Below are positions 7,972 to 18,492 of a DNA stretch of 64,000 nucleotides, one piece after another. This stretch comes from Methylocystaceae bacterium (GTDB lineage Bacteria > Pseudomonadota > Alphaproteobacteria > Rhizobiales > Beijerinckiaceae). Position 1 is the stretch's first letter, and each line of letters starts with the position of its first letter. The translations under genes and the position numbers were made by a program. The DNA is taken from assembly GCA_009773555.1 (NCBI GenBank), contig WSXZ01000018.1, positions 1 through 64,000 of the forward strand, given 5' to 3'. The notes beneath the pieces are model-generated. The model was not told where the DNA came from. It was given only the letters and a program-made list of their open reading frames with translations, and did not search any database.

Positions 7972-10847
7972 TCCGCCGCGTCAATCGTGCTCGCGATGCG
8001 ACGGCTCTGCTCCGTCAGCTCGCGATACTGATGCTGCCAGTCGGTCGGTCCGTTGGTGGTCGAGATCTGCACCGCCGTGACCTTGTATTCAGGACAATTG
8101 GTGGCCCAGTCCGAATTGTCGGTCGTGACCACATTGGCCTGGGTGTTCGGATGATGGAACGTCGTATAGACGACGCCCGGCGCGACGCGATCCGTGATCT
8201 TGGCGCGCAGCGTCGTCTCGCCGGCGCGGCTCGCCACCTTCACCCAGTCGCCCTCGCGCACGCCGCGATCCTCGGCGTCATGCGGGTGGATCTCGAGGAT
8301 GTCCTCAGGATGCCACTGGCTGTTCTCGGTGCGTCGCGTCTGCGCGCCGACATTGTATTGCGACAGGATGCGGCCGGTGGTGAGCAGCAACGGGAACCGC
8401 GGCCCCACCTTCTCCTCGGTCGGCACATATTCGGTGATGACGAATTTGCCCTTGCCGCGCGCAAAGCCGTTGATGTGCATGATCGGCATGCCCTCAGGCG
8501 AGTCGTCATTGACCGGCCATTGCAGCGAACCGGCCTCGGCGAGATGCTTGAACGACACGCCTGCGAAGGACGGCGTCAGTCGCGCGATCTCGTCCATGAT
8601 CTCGCTGGCGTTGGCGTAGTTCCAATTGAGTCCCAGCTTGTTGGCGAGCAGCTGGGTGACTTCCCAATCCGCGTAGCCGTTCTTGGGCGACATCACCTTG
8701 GTGACGCGCTGGATGCGGCGCTCGGCGTTGGTGAAGGTGCCGTCCTTCTCGAGGAAGGTCGCGCCCGGCAGGAAGACATGCGCATAGTTCGCCGTCTCGA
8801 CCAGGAAGAGATCCTGCACGATGACGATTTCCATATTCGCCAGCGCGCGCGACACGTGGCGCGTGTCGGGGTCGGACTGCAGAATGTCCTCGCCCTGAAC
8901 GTAAAGCCCCTTGAAGGTGCCTTCGATCGCCGCGTCGAACATGTTGGGAATGCGCAGGCCCGGCTCCGGGTCGAGCGAAACGCCCCAATCCTTCTCGAAC
9001 GCCTGACGCGCCGCATCGTTGGAGATGTGGCGATAGCCCGGCAGCTCGTGCGGGAACGAGCCCATGTCGCAGGAGCCCTGCACATTGTTCTGACCGCGCA
9101 GCGGGTTCACGCCGACGCCGCGGCGGCCGAGATTGCCGGTCGCCATAGCGAGATTGGCGATGCCCATGACGGTGGTGGAGCCTTGCGAATGCTCTGTCAC
9201 GCCGAGGCCGTAGTAGATCGCACCATTGCCGCCGGTGGCGTAGAGACGCGCGGCCCCGCGAATGTCGGCGGCCGGCACGCCCAGCACGCTTTCAAGCGCC
9301 TCGGGGCTGTAGCGGTCGTCGGCGACGAAGGCGGCCCAGTCCTGATATTCGTCCCAGTCGCAGCGCGCTTTGACGAAGTCGAGATTGACGAGGTTTTCCT
9401 TCACGATCACATGCGCCAGCGCCGTGACCATCGCGACATTGGTGCCCGGCTTCAGCGGAAGGTGATAGTCGGCCTCGACATGAGGCGAGCGCACGAGGTC
9501 GATGCGGCGCGGATCGATGACGATCAGCTTGGCGCCCTCGCGCAAACGCTTCTTCATGCGCGAACCGAACACCGGATGCGCGTCGGTCGGATTGGCGCCG
9601 ATGACCAAAATGACGTCGGCGTCGTCGACCGAGTCGAAATCCTGCGTGCCGGCGGAAGTGCCGAAGGCCTGCGCCAGTCCGTAACCCGTCGGCGAATGGC
9701 AGACGCGCGCGCAGGTGTCGGTGTTGTTGTTGAGGAAACCTTGTCGCGCGAGCTTCTGAACGAGGTAGCTCTCCTCATTCGTGCAGCGCGACGAGGTGAT
9801 CACGCCGACGGCGTTCTTTCCGTATTTCTCTTGCGCCGCTTTCAGCCGGTCGGCCGCAAAGCCGACCGCTTCGTCCCACGAGACGACGCGCCAGGGCTGG
9901 TCGATCGACTCGCGGATCATCGGATCGAGAATTCGATCGCCGTGATGGGCGTAGCCGTAGGCGAAGCGGCCCTTGACGCAGCTATGGCCATGGTTGGCCT
10001 TGCCGTCCTTCCAGGGAATCATACGGACGACTTCCTCGCCGCGCATCTCCGCCTTGAAGGTGCAACCGACGCCGCAATAGGCGCAGGTGGTGACCTCGGA
10101 ATGCTCCGGCTGACCGACGGCGACCACAGACTTCTCGATCAACGTCGCGGTCGGGCAGGCCTGAACGCAGGCGCCGCAGGACACGCATTCCGACTCCATG
10201 AAAGCTTCGTCCATGCCGGCGGAAACGCGCGATTCGAAACCGCGGCCCGATATCGTCAACGCGAAGGTGCCCTGCACTTCCTCGCAGGCGCGCACGCAGC
10301 GGTTACAGACGATGCATTTAGACGAGTCGAAGGTGAAGTAGGGGTTCGATTCGTCCTTCGGCTTCCAGTCGAAATTCACTTCGCCATTGTTGCGGGCGAA
10401 GACGTGATTGGCGCCGTCATAGCCATAGCGGACGTCGCGCAGGCCCACGGCGCCCGCCATGTCCTGAAGTTCGCAGTCGCCATTGGCTGCGCAGGTCAGA
10501 CAATCGAGCGGATGGTCGGAAATATAAAGCTCCATCACGCCGCGGCGGATCGCGGCGAGGCGCGGGGTCTGCGTCTTGACGGAGATGCCCGGCGCAACCG
10601 GCGTCGTGCAGGAGGCAGGCGTGCCGTTACGGCCCTCGACCTCGATGACGCAGAGGCGGCAGGAGCCGAACGCTTTGATGCTGTCGGTGGCGCAGAGCTT
10701 CGGGATCTCGGTGCCAACCTCCATCGCCGCGCGCATGATCGACGTGCCCTCGGGCACGGTGACGCTCTTCCCGTCAATGGTCAGCGTGACCGATTTTACG
10801 GACAGGGATTCGGGCGTGCCGTAATCGATTTCTTTGATAAGCGTCAT
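7968..10847 (-). CDS. fdsA: NAD-dependent formate dehydrogenase alpha subunit
   Basis: 2Fe-2S N-terminus, CAYCGVGCTFKAEMRGEEVVRM, molybdopterin oxidoreductase motifs. Confidence 0.95.
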   Translation of the reverse strand: MTLIKEIDYGTPESLSVKSVTLTIDGKSVTVPEGTSIMRAAMEVGTEIPKLCATDSIKAFGSCRLCVIEVEGRNGTPASCTTPVAPGISVKTQTPRLAAIRRGVMELYISDHPLDCLTCAANGDCELQDMAGAVGLRDVRYGYDGANHVFARNNGEVNFDWKPKDESNPYFTFDSSKCIVCNRCVRACEEVQGTFALTISGRGFESRVSAGMDEAFMESECVSCGACVQACPTATLIEKSVVAVGQPEHSEVTTCAYCGVGCTFKAEMRGEEVVRMIPWKDGKANHGHSCVKGRFAYGYAHHGDRILDPMIRESIDQPWRVVSWDEAVGFAADRLKAAQEKYGKNAVGVITSSRCTNEESYLVQKLARQGFLNNNTDTCARVCHSPTGYGLAQAFGTSAGTQDFDSVDDADVILVIGANPTDAHPVFGSRMKKRLREGAKLIVIDPRRIDLVRSPHVEADYHLPLKPGTNVAMVTALAHVIVKENLVNLDFVKARCDWDEYQDWAAFVADDRYSPEALESVLGVPAADIRGAARLYATGGNGAIYYGLGVTEHSQGSTTVMGIANLAMATGNLGRRGVGVNPLRGQNNVQGSCDMGSFPHELPGYRHISNDAARQAFEKDWGVSLDPEPGLRIPNMFDAAIEGTFKGLYVQGEDILQSDPDTRHVSRALANMEIVIVQDLFLVETANYAHVFLPGATFLEKDGTFTNAERRIQRVTKVMSPKNGYADWEVTQLLANKLGLNWNYANASEIMDEIARLTPSFAGVSFKHLAEAGSLQWPVNDDSPEGMPIMHINGFARGKGKFVITEYVPTEEKVGPRFPLLLTTGRILSQYNVGAQTRRTENSQWHPEDILEIHPHDAEDRGVREGDWVKVASRAGETTLRAKITDRVAPGVVYTTFHHPNTQANVVTTDNSDWATNCPEYKVTAVQISTTNGPTDWQHQYRELTEQSRRIASTIDAAE

Positions 10848-10857
10848 GGCGGCTACC

Positions 10858-12408
10858 TCACTCAGCGGCTTCAAGGGCCGGCCTGCGGAAGTCCTCGGGA
10901 AAATGGCGAAGCGCGCTCTCGACCGGATACGGCGCAAAGCCGCCCAATGCACAGAGCGAGCCAAACTTCATCGTGTGGCAGAGATCCTTCAGGAGCTCGA
11001 TATTCGCATCGACGTCCATGCCGTTGCGAATTTTGTCGATCGTCTCGACGCCGCGCGTCGATCCGAGCCGGCAAGGCGTGCATTTACCGCAACTTTCGAT
11101 GGCGCAGAACTCCATGCCGAAGCGCGCCATCCAGGCCATGTCGACGGTGTCGTCGAAAACGACGAGGCCGCCATGGCCGATGAGACTGTCCTTGGCGGCA
11201 AAGGCTTCATAGTCGATCGGAAGGTCGAAAAGCGACACGGGCACATAGGCGCCGAGCGGGCCGCCGACCTGAACCGCCCGAACCGGACGACCAGAGCGGG
11301 TGCCGCCGCCGATCTCGTTGACGACCACACCGAGCGGAATCCCGAAGTCCGTCTCAAAGAGACCGCCATATTTGACGTTGCCGGCGATCTGCAGCGGCAT
11401 AGTGCCGCGTGAGCGGCCGACGCCGAGATCGGCGTAATGCTTCGCGCCCTTCTCCATGATCATCGGGATCGTGGCCATGGACAGTACATTGTTAATGACC
11501 GTCGGCTTGCCGAAGAGCCCGACATGGGCCGGCAGCGGCGGCTTGGCGCGCACGATGCCGCGCTTGCCCTCGAGAGATTCAAGCAGCGAGGTCTCCTCGC
11601 CGCAAACATAGGCCCCGGCCCCGATGCGCAGTTCGACGTCGAAGTCGAAACCCGAGCCCTTGATGTTCTTGCCGAGCCAGCCTGCCTCAAGCGCCTTCTC
11701 GATCGCCGCCTGAAAGACCTTGGCGACGATGGGATATTCGGAACGCAGATAGATATAGCCCTTGGAGGCGCCGACGGCGTATCCGCAAATGAGCATGCCT
11801 TCGATCAGCGAGAGCGGATCGCCCTCCATGATCATGCGGTCGGCGAAAGTGCCGGAATCGCCCTCGTCGGCGTTGACGACCACATATTTTTGGCCCGGCG
11901 GACAGTCCGCCACCGTCTTCCATTTGATGCCCGTCGGAAAGCCCGCGCCGCCGCGGCCGCGCAGGCCCGACTTGGTGACCTCTTCGACGACGGCCACGGG
12001 CCCGATCTCGAAGGCGCGCTTGAGGCCCTTGAAGCCGTCATGCGCCTCGTATTCGACGACCGACAGCGGATCGATGACGCCGCAACGAACGAAGGTGACG
12101 CGGTTCTGCTTCTTCATCCAGGGATGTTCGTCGACGATCCCGATGTTCAGCAGATGCGCGCCGCCGGCCAGGAACCCCGCGTCAAACAACGACGCGACGT
12201 CCTTGACCTTGGCCGGTCCATAACCGACACGGCCCGCGGGGGTCTCCACCTCGATCAGGGGCTCGAGCCAGAGCATTCCACGCGAGCCGTTTCTCACGAT
12301 CTCGATTGTTTCGCCGCGGGCTGCGGCCTCTTGCGCGACGGCGGCGGCCAGTCTGTCGGCGCCCATCGCGACGGCGGCCATGTCCAGCGGGATGTAAAGC
12401 TTCACCAT
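10858..12408 (-). CDS. fdsB: NAD-dependent formate dehydrogenase beta subunit
   Basis: GLRGRGGAGFPTGIKWKTV (NuoF-like), ESCGKCTPCRLGSTRG. Confidence 0.95.
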   Translation of the reverse strand: MVKLYIPLDMAAVAMGADRLAAAVAQEAAARGETIEIVRNGSRGMLWLEPLIEVETPAGRVGYGPAKVKDVASLFDAGFLAGGAHLLNIGIVDEHPWMKKQNRVTFVRCGVIDPLSVVEYEAHDGFKGLKRAFEIGPVAVVEEVTKSGLRGRGGAGFPTGIKWKTVADCPPGQKYVVVNADEGDSGTFADRMIMEGDPLSLIEGMLICGYAVGASKGYIYLRSEYPIVAKVFQAAIEKALEAGWLGKNIKGSGFDFDVELRIGAGAYVCGEETSLLESLEGKRGIVRAKPPLPAHVGLFGKPTVINNVLSMATIPMIMEKGAKHYADLGVGRSRGTMPLQIAGNVKYGGLFETDFGIPLGVVVNEIGGGTRSGRPVRAVQVGGPLGAYVPVSLFDLPIDYEAFAAKDSLIGHGGLVVFDDTVDMAWMARFGMEFCAIESCGKCTPCRLGSTRGVETIDKIRNGMDVDANIELLKDLCHTMKFGSLCALGGFAPYPVESALRHFPEDFRRPALEAAE

Positions 12409-12881
12409 CAGCCGCGCGCCTCCGCGGCGATTTCGTCAAGTATTTCAGCGTCGACGCGGCCGATCGGCTCGCCGTCGTAAAGCGCTGAAGGGCTGTGGGC
12501 GCACAGTCCCAAACAATACACCGCCTCGACCGAGAGGGCGCCGTCCGGCGTCGTTCCGCCCCAGTCGAGCTTCAACTTGTCGAGAAACGCCCGCGCCTGT
12601 CGCTCCGCGCCCATCGACTGGCAGGATTCGGCCCGGCAGATCTTGAGCGTGTGGCGCCCGTGCGGGGCGCGGTGAAAGTCGTGATAAAAGGTGACGACGC
12701 CATGCATTTCGGCGCGCGAAATATTGAGCGCCTCGGCCATCTCCTTGACGGCGGCGTCGGGCACATAGCCGAATTCTTTTTGAAGCGCGTGCAGAATTGG
12801 CATCGCGGGTCCCTCAAGACCCATATGGGCGGCGATGATCTCCCGCGCGCGCTCGTCGCTATACTGAGCAGCGCCAGACAT
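12408..12881 (-). CDS. fdsG: NAD-dependent formate dehydrogenase gamma subunit
   Basis: NuoE-like: VVTFYHDFHRAPHGRHTLKICRAESCQSMGA, YCLGLCAHSPSALYDGEPIGRV. Confidence 0.93.
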   Translation of the reverse strand: MSGAAQYSDERAREIIAAHMGLEGPAMPILHALQKEFGYVPDAAVKEMAEALNISRAEMHGVVTFYHDFHRAPHGRHTLKICRAESCQSMGAERQARAFLDKLKLDWGGTTPDGALSVEAVYCLGLCAHSPSALYDGEPIGRVDAEILDEIAAEARG

Positions 12882-13006
12882 TTCTTCCCTTTCAGCCTGG
12901 ACGTTGCGCATATGCGGTCGTCCTATTTAGACTAATTCCGAGAACAGTGCCGGAAATCCAAGGCGCGATCAATAGCGACCATCCGTTGTGCGATAGGGCG
13001 ATCCTA

Positions 13007-13918
13007 TCAAGCATCGAGCGTGTGGCTTTCCGCCAGCTTTTTGGCCTCCGAGACCAAGGCGGCGACCAGCGGGATCACCGGTTCGCGCTGCGGCGCCACA
13101 AGGCCGATTTCATGCACAGCCTCCGGTTCAACGATGGGAATCGAGCGCAACGGCGCCGCCACGTTTAGGGTCTTGGCGAGCTTCTCCGGCAACACCGTCG
13201 CCCAGCGGCCGGATCGCACATGGTCGAACAGCAAGATGACATCGTTCGACTCGAGGATGGGCGCGGGCTCGGACCCGCCCTTGCGAATGAGCTGCTCGAC
13301 GATGCGACGATTCTGCATGTCCGGCGTGAGCAGACAGAGATCGATGCGCCCGACGTCAGCCCATGTCACACGGTCGCGGCTCCCGAGCGGATTGCCGGCG
13401 AAGGTCAGCAGCCGGTAGCGTTCGGAGCAGAGCGGCACCGTGCGCACCCGGCCAAGCGGCTCATTGTCGAGATAAGTGATGCCGGCGTCGATCTCAAGAT
13501 TGTCGAGCATGGTCAGCACCTCGCTCGAGGACGCGGAAATCACGGAAAAGCGCACGCCCGGATGCTTCTCGCGATAGGGCGTCGTCAGCGCCGACACGAT
13601 GCCAAGCGCCGTCGGGATGACCGCGATCTTGAGCTGACCGGTAAGACCTTCCTTGAGCGCGCGAACTTCCTGGCGCATGGCGCGCGCGTCGCCGACGATG
13701 CGCTTCGCCCAGTCGAGCACCCGCTCGCCCTCGGCGGTCAGCCCGTGGAAGCGCGAAGAACGGTTGACGAGCAACACGCCGAGCGAATCTTCGAGCTGCT
13801 TGACGCCGGCCGAGAGCGTGGGCTGGGTGACGCCGCAAACCTCCGCCGCACGCGAAAAGCTCTTCTCTTTTGCGACGGCGATCAGGAATTCAAGCTTGTC
13901 GATCACGACCTGGTCCAC
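13007..13918 (-). CDS. LysR-family regulator upstream of fds operon (GTG start)
   Basis: VDQVVIDKLEFLIAVAKEKSFSRAAEVCGVTQPTLSAGVKQLEDSLGVLLVNRSSRF. Confidence 0.88.
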   Translation of the reverse strand: MDQVVIDKLEFLIAVAKEKSFSRAAEVCGVTQPTLSAGVKQLEDSLGVLLVNRSSRFHGLTAEGERVLDWAKRIVGDARAMRQEVRALKEGLTGQLKIAVIPTALGIVSALTTPYREKHPGVRFSVISASSSEVLTMLDNLEIDAGITYLDNEPLGRVRTVPLCSERYRLLTFAGNPLGSRDRVTWADVGRIDLCLLTPDMQNRRIVEQLIRKGGSEPAPILESNDVILLFDHVRSGRWATVLPEKLAKTLNVAAPLRSIPIVEPEAVHEIGLVAPQREPVIPLVAALVSEAKKLAESHTLDA

Positions 13919-14149
13919 AATCGGGCGCCAAGACACAGCGGCCAGGGCGTCACTGGCGCTTTCGTCAACCCGCACAGCCGGCACATTAGCATATCCGCCC
14001 AGGCCGCGCCGAAATTTCGAAACGAATCCAAATCGCTCGCGCGCCATTAGGCAATTTGCCCGATCCGGGCCTAAGCGCATGATGCGCGTTGGACCTCGTT
14101 TCGATTCCTGCTCTACTGAGCGACGGGTTTTTCGTCGAGGAATACGCCA

Positions 14150-15550
14150 ATGCGGTTGATCGTTCGGCTCGTCTTGCAGCTTGTCGGCATCACGCTCATC
14201 TGCCTTACGCTGACCGCGGGCTGGGTGATGGTCGACGCACACCGCGCAATCGAAACGGAAGCGGCGACGTCCGCCGAGCGCGTGGCGCACCACCTCGAAA
14301 ATCTCTACTGGCAGGCCATCCTCTGGCGGGGCAGCATGCGGCGCGACAAGATTTTGCCCGTTCCCGACTGGGAGTCGCTTTCGACCTTGAAGCTCGTTTC
14401 GCCGGGCGTCTGCATCAGCTATGCGCCGGGCGACGAAGAGCCGCGGACCCTTTGCAGCCAGCTCGAGGGCGTCGGCTCCGCCGCGCCGACATGGTTTGCG
14501 GCGGCCTATGAGCGCATATTCGGCGCACATGCGCCGATCGTTCGGCCCCTGACCGTGCGGCAACCGGAAACCGGCGCAATCCTTGTCAGGGCGGACGCCG
14601 GCGCGGCCATCCGACAGGCCTGGCGGCAGATCTCGATCATCGTCGGCGTTGCGGCCTCGATGGCGATCTGCATGTGCCTCTTGGCGGCCGTCGCCATCGT
14701 CCATGCTCTGGCGCCGACCCGGGCCATCGTCCGCGGGCTGCGCCAGCTGGAGCAAGGGAATTACGCGACCCGGCTAAACTCCATCACGAAAGGGGAGTTC
14801 GGCCTGATCGCGCGCGCGGTCAACGACCTGGCCGAGCGGCTGGCGCGGACGACGGCGGAACGCGCCGCGCTTACGAAGCGGCTGTTCGAAGTCCAGGAGG
14901 AGGAGCGCCGCGCGCTCGCCCGCGACCTTCACGATGAATTCGGCCAGTGCCTGACGGCGACCCTCGCCTTCGCCGGCTCGATCGAGACGGCGGCGGCCCG
15001 GATTGATCCCGGCGTCGCCGAGGATGCCCGTTCGATCGCGCGCGTCGCCAAGCGGATGATGACGACCCTGCGCGACGCGCTTGCCCGGCTGCGCTCGCAA
15101 GACCTCGATGAACTTGGGCTCGAAGCCTGTCTCGTTCAGCTCGCGGCGAGCTGGAACGCCAAAGCGGAACGAAAGGCGCTCATCCACCTGCGGCTCACGG
15201 GCGACCTCGCCGACCTGCCTCAGACGATTTCGACGAGCCTCTATCGGATCGCGCAAGAGTGCCTGACCAACGCCATGCGGCACGGCGACTCGAAAAATGT
15301 CTATCTGCGCGTCGAGCGCGCGGCGGGGGGCGACGGGCTCGTCGCGCTGACGGTCGAGGATGACGGCGGCGGCGACGCCTCCCGCCTCGCCGCAGCCTCC
15401 GGCCACGGCATTCTCGGAATTCGCGAGCGCATCGCGGCTTTTGGCGGAAGTCTGTCGATCAGCGACGCCACAAAAGGCGTGCGCGTCGTCGCGCGCATTC
15501 CGCTTATCGCCTTCGACAACGGTCAGATGAAAGGTCTGGCGCCCGCATGA
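14150..15550 (+). CDS. NarL-type sensor histidine kinase, MoxY/FlhS-like
   Basis: N-terminal TM, HAMP-like region, RALARDLHDEFGQCLTATLAFAG, HATPase GHGILGIRERIAAFGGSL. Confidence 0.85.
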   Translation: MRLIVRLVLQLVGITLICLTLTAGWVMVDAHRAIETEAATSAERVAHHLENLYWQAILWRGSMRRDKILPVPDWESLSTLKLVSPGVCISYAPGDEEPRTLCSQLEGVGSAAPTWFAAAYERIFGAHAPIVRPLTVRQPETGAILVRADAGAAIRQAWRQISIIVGVAASMAICMCLLAAVAIVHALAPTRAIVRGLRQLEQGNYATRLNSITKGEFGLIARAVNDLAERLARTTAERAALTKRLFEVQEEERRALARDLHDEFGQCLTATLAFAGSIETAAARIDPGVAEDARSIARVAKRMMTTLRDALARLRSQDLDELGLEACLVQLAASWNAKAERKALIHLRLTGDLADLPQTISTSLYRIAQECLTNAMRHGDSKNVYLRVERAAGGDGLVALTVEDDGGGDASRLAAASGHGILGIRERIAAFGGSLSISDATKGVRVVARIPLIAFDNGQMKGLAPA

Positions 15551-16228
15551 CCGCAATTCTTCTCGTCGACGACCACCCGATCGTTCGCGAGGGATATCGG
15601 CGGCTCCTGGAGCGCCAGCCGGATTACAGAATCGTCGCCGAAGCCGCCAACGCCGCGGAGGCCTATCAGGCCTATCGGAAGGTTTCGCCTGACATCGTCA
15701 TCATGGATCTTTCTCTTCCCGGCGCGAGCGGCGTCGAAGCGGTCCGCCACATCAAGCAGTGGGACAAGGGCGCGCGCATTCTGATCTTCACCATGCACAG
15801 CGGCGCGGCCTTTGCGCTGAAAGCCTTCGAGGCCGGCGCGTCCGGCTATGTCACCAAAAGCAGCGACGCCGCGGAGCTGCTCCGCGCCGTGGCGATCGTC
15901 GCCAAAGGCGGCCGCGCGCTCAGCGACGACGTCGCGCGAGAGATCGCCGCGGAGCGATTGGGCGAGGGCCGCGCGCTCGTCGACGAGCTTGGCCCCAGAG
16001 AGACGGAGATCTTGCGGCTCGTGGCGTCGGGCCGAACGACCGAGGACATCGCCGGCATCTTAAATCTCAGTCCGAAAACCATTCAGAACTACCATTATCA
16101 GATCAAATCCAAGATCGGCGCGCGCACCGACGCCCATCTCGTCTGGCTCGCCATCGGCGCGGGACTCGTCGGCGACGCGTCGGCGACGCCGAAGCTTCCA
16201 CCGCTTCGCTCAGCTACGCCTTCAATGA
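15547..16228 (+). CDS. LuxR-family response regulator (MoxX/FlhR-like); true 3' end uncertain because the frame stays open to 16851
   Basis: ILLVDDHPIVREGYRRLLE, DIVIMDLSLPG, HTH ELGPRETEILRLVASGRTTEDIAGILNLSPKTIQNY. Confidence 0.8.
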
Positions 16229-16246
16229 GAACAGCGGAGCCTGGCG

Positions 16247-16807
16247 ATGGTCAAGAAGACGCTCACACACATCTTGTTATCGGCGTTCGTCACCATCGCG
16301 ACCGGAGCCGTCGCGACCGGCGCGCGCGCGCAATCTTCACCGCCGCTCAAACTCGCGGTCTTCGACATCGAACTCGACGACTTCACCGCCGGGGGTCCGA
16401 TCGCCGGGGAAAGCCCGGAAGAAACCGCGCGCCTCCAACGAATGACGGCGCTGGCGCGCGAACTCCTGGCTCAATCCGGTCTGTTCGAAATCGTCGACGG
16501 AAGCGCGGCGACGGATCCGAGGGTCAAGGACCATTGGCTGCGAAAGTGCAACGGCTGCGACGCCGACGTCGCGCGCACGCTCGGCGCAGACCTGTCCTTC
16601 GTCTGCTTCTTTCGCAAAGTCAGCGTGATGGAGCAATATCTCGAACTGCGCATTCGCGACGCGCGCACGGGAGAACTGGCGCATATCTCGCAGACGGATC
16701 TTCGCGGAGAAACCGACCAGTCTTGGACCCGTGCGCTGAAGTTCCTGATGAGATATCATCTTGTCGGGCCAGAACTCGCGCGTCGAAATCACCCGCTTCA
16801 GCCGTGA
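16247..16807 (+). CDS. secreted DUF3280/DUF2380-like protein
   Basis: signal peptide, LKLAVFDIELDDFT, CNGCDADVARTLGADLSFVCFFRKVSVMEQYLELRIRDARTGEL. Confidence 0.72.
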   Translation: MVKKTLTHILLSAFVTIATGAVATGARAQSSPPLKLAVFDIELDDFTAGGPIAGESPEETARLQRMTALARELLAQSGLFEIVDGSAATDPRVKDHWLRKCNGCDADVARTLGADLSFVCFFRKVSVMEQYLELRIRDARTGELAHISQTDLRGETDQSWTRALKFLMRYHLVGPELARRNHPLQP

Positions 16808-16973
16808 CGGCGGCGCGCGTTTACTCTGAGGAGATGGTTAACAGCTTATAACCAACCGCCCCCGAATCGCCCGATTCCACGCCTATTCCGGCTAAGCGCC
16901 TCAGGCGCTATTATATAAGTGGTCGTTTTCAAGCGATCCCGCGCGTTCAGCGCCGGGTAATGGGGCTAGGCGG

Positions 16974-18389
16974 ATGATCTTCTCGAAGTCCACTTTGGTT
17001 GCGGCGGCCAGCGCATTGTTGATCGTGTTTGGCGCCGCCGCGCCCAGCCGCGCGACCCCGTCGATCGTCGTCGATGTCGCGTCGGGCGCCGTGCTCTCGC
17101 ATGAGCAGGCGACCACCTCCTGGTATCCCGCCTCAGTGACGAAGCTGATGACGGCCTATGTCGCGCTCGACGCGGTGCGCCAGGGGCGCATCTCGCTCGA
17201 AACGCCGGTGATGATGTCGCCGCGCGCATGCAGCATGGCGCCTTCCAAGATGGGCTTCAGACCCGGCTCGGAAGTCACCCTGCACAATGCGCTCGTCATG
17301 CTGATGGTGAAGTCCGCCAATGACATCGCCGTCGCCATCGCCGAAGGCGTGTCCGGCTCGGTCGAGGCCTTCGCCGACGAGATGAACCGCCACTCCGCCG
17401 CCCTCGGCATGACGCAGTCGATATGGGTCAATCCCAACGGCTTGCCCGATACGCGGCAGGTCACGTCGGCCCGCGACCTCGCCATTCTCGGCCGCGCGCT
17501 TTACCTGCAGTTTCCCGAGCACGCCAATTTGTTCAACATCGGCGCGATGCAGCTCGGCAAGCAGATCATCCCCACGCATAACCATCTTCTTGGCCGCTAC
17601 GCCGGCGCCGACGGCATGAAGACGGGGTTCACGTGTTCGGCCGGATTTAATCTTGTCGCCTCCGCCACGCGCGGTGGCCGGCGTTTGATCGCCGTCGTCC
17701 TCGGCGCGCCCAATCCGATTCTGCGCACGGCGAAGACGGCGGCGCTGCTCGACCGCGGCTTCCAGAGCGGCGCGGCCGTCGCCTCTTTGGCGTCCCTGCC
17801 CAGCTCCGGCCCAACGGCGGCGCCCGACTTGCGCGAGTCCGTGTGCCACCATCGCGGCCCGGCGGCGGCTGAATTCATGGCGGAGATCGAGGACGCCTCG
17901 GTCCCGGTCGGCTCAGGCGTTCCGCTGCTCGACACGCTCGGCGGCGCTCCGCAGCAGCAGATGAACGCCAAGGAGATCGCGCACCTGCCGCGCCCGCGTT
18001 TTGAGCCTGTATCGGTCTATGTCGGCCGCGCGCCGGGCTATGCGGGGCCGGTGGCGCGGGCGCGCGCGCCCGGAGCGCCGGTCGGCGAGCAGCCCGATCT
18101 TGCCGCCTATGCGGCGCAGCCTGACGCCGGCGACGCCAGCGCCTCGCCGATCAGCAAGCCCGCGCCCGACGCGGTATCGCTGCGTCGCGCCAAACACGCC
18201 AAGGCCGTGAAAGCGGCGCGCGCCGCCAAGGCGGCGAAGGCGGACGCCGCAAAGGTCGACGACATCGTCGCCGACGAACCAGCCGCGAAGCCCAAGGCGG
18301 CAAGAAGCGCGACGAAGCCGAAAGCGGCCGCAGCGCAAAAGCCGGCGGCCTCGAAGGCGCACTCCGCCGCCGAACCCGGCAAGAGCTGA
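16974..18389 (+). CDS. D-alanyl-D-alanine carboxypeptidase (DacA/PBP5-like) with Ala/Lys-rich tail
   Basis: WYPASVTKLMTAYVALDAV (SxxK), SAN and KTGF motifs. Confidence 0.93.
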   Translation: MIFSKSTLVAAASALLIVFGAAAPSRATPSIVVDVASGAVLSHEQATTSWYPASVTKLMTAYVALDAVRQGRISLETPVMMSPRACSMAPSKMGFRPGSEVTLHNALVMLMVKSANDIAVAIAEGVSGSVEAFADEMNRHSAALGMTQSIWVNPNGLPDTRQVTSARDLAILGRALYLQFPEHANLFNIGAMQLGKQIIPTHNHLLGRYAGADGMKTGFTCSAGFNLVASATRGGRRLIAVVLGAPNPILRTAKTAALLDRGFQSGAAVASLASLPSSGPTAAPDLRESVCHHRGPAAAEFMAEIEDASVPVGSGVPLLDTLGGAPQQQMNAKEIAHLPRPRFEPVSVYVGRAPGYAGPVARARAPGAPVGEQPDLAAYAAQPDAGDASASPISKPAPDAVSLRRAKHAKAVKAARAAKAAKADAAKVDDIVADEPAAKPKAARSATKPKAAAAQKPAASKAHSAAEPGKS

Positions 18390-18492
18390 GAACCCAAAGA
18401 TCGTTCGTTCTGGAAACGCGCGGCGTTTTCGGCGAAGATGCGCGCCTTCCGCGAGCAGGAAATTTCTCCTGCTCCGGCGCGAGTTCCGCTGA

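Noticed and set aside
7947-11183. 1078-aa plus-strand ORF
   Set aside because: Antisense to fdsA/fdsB; Arg/His-rich composition typical of high-GC antisense frames
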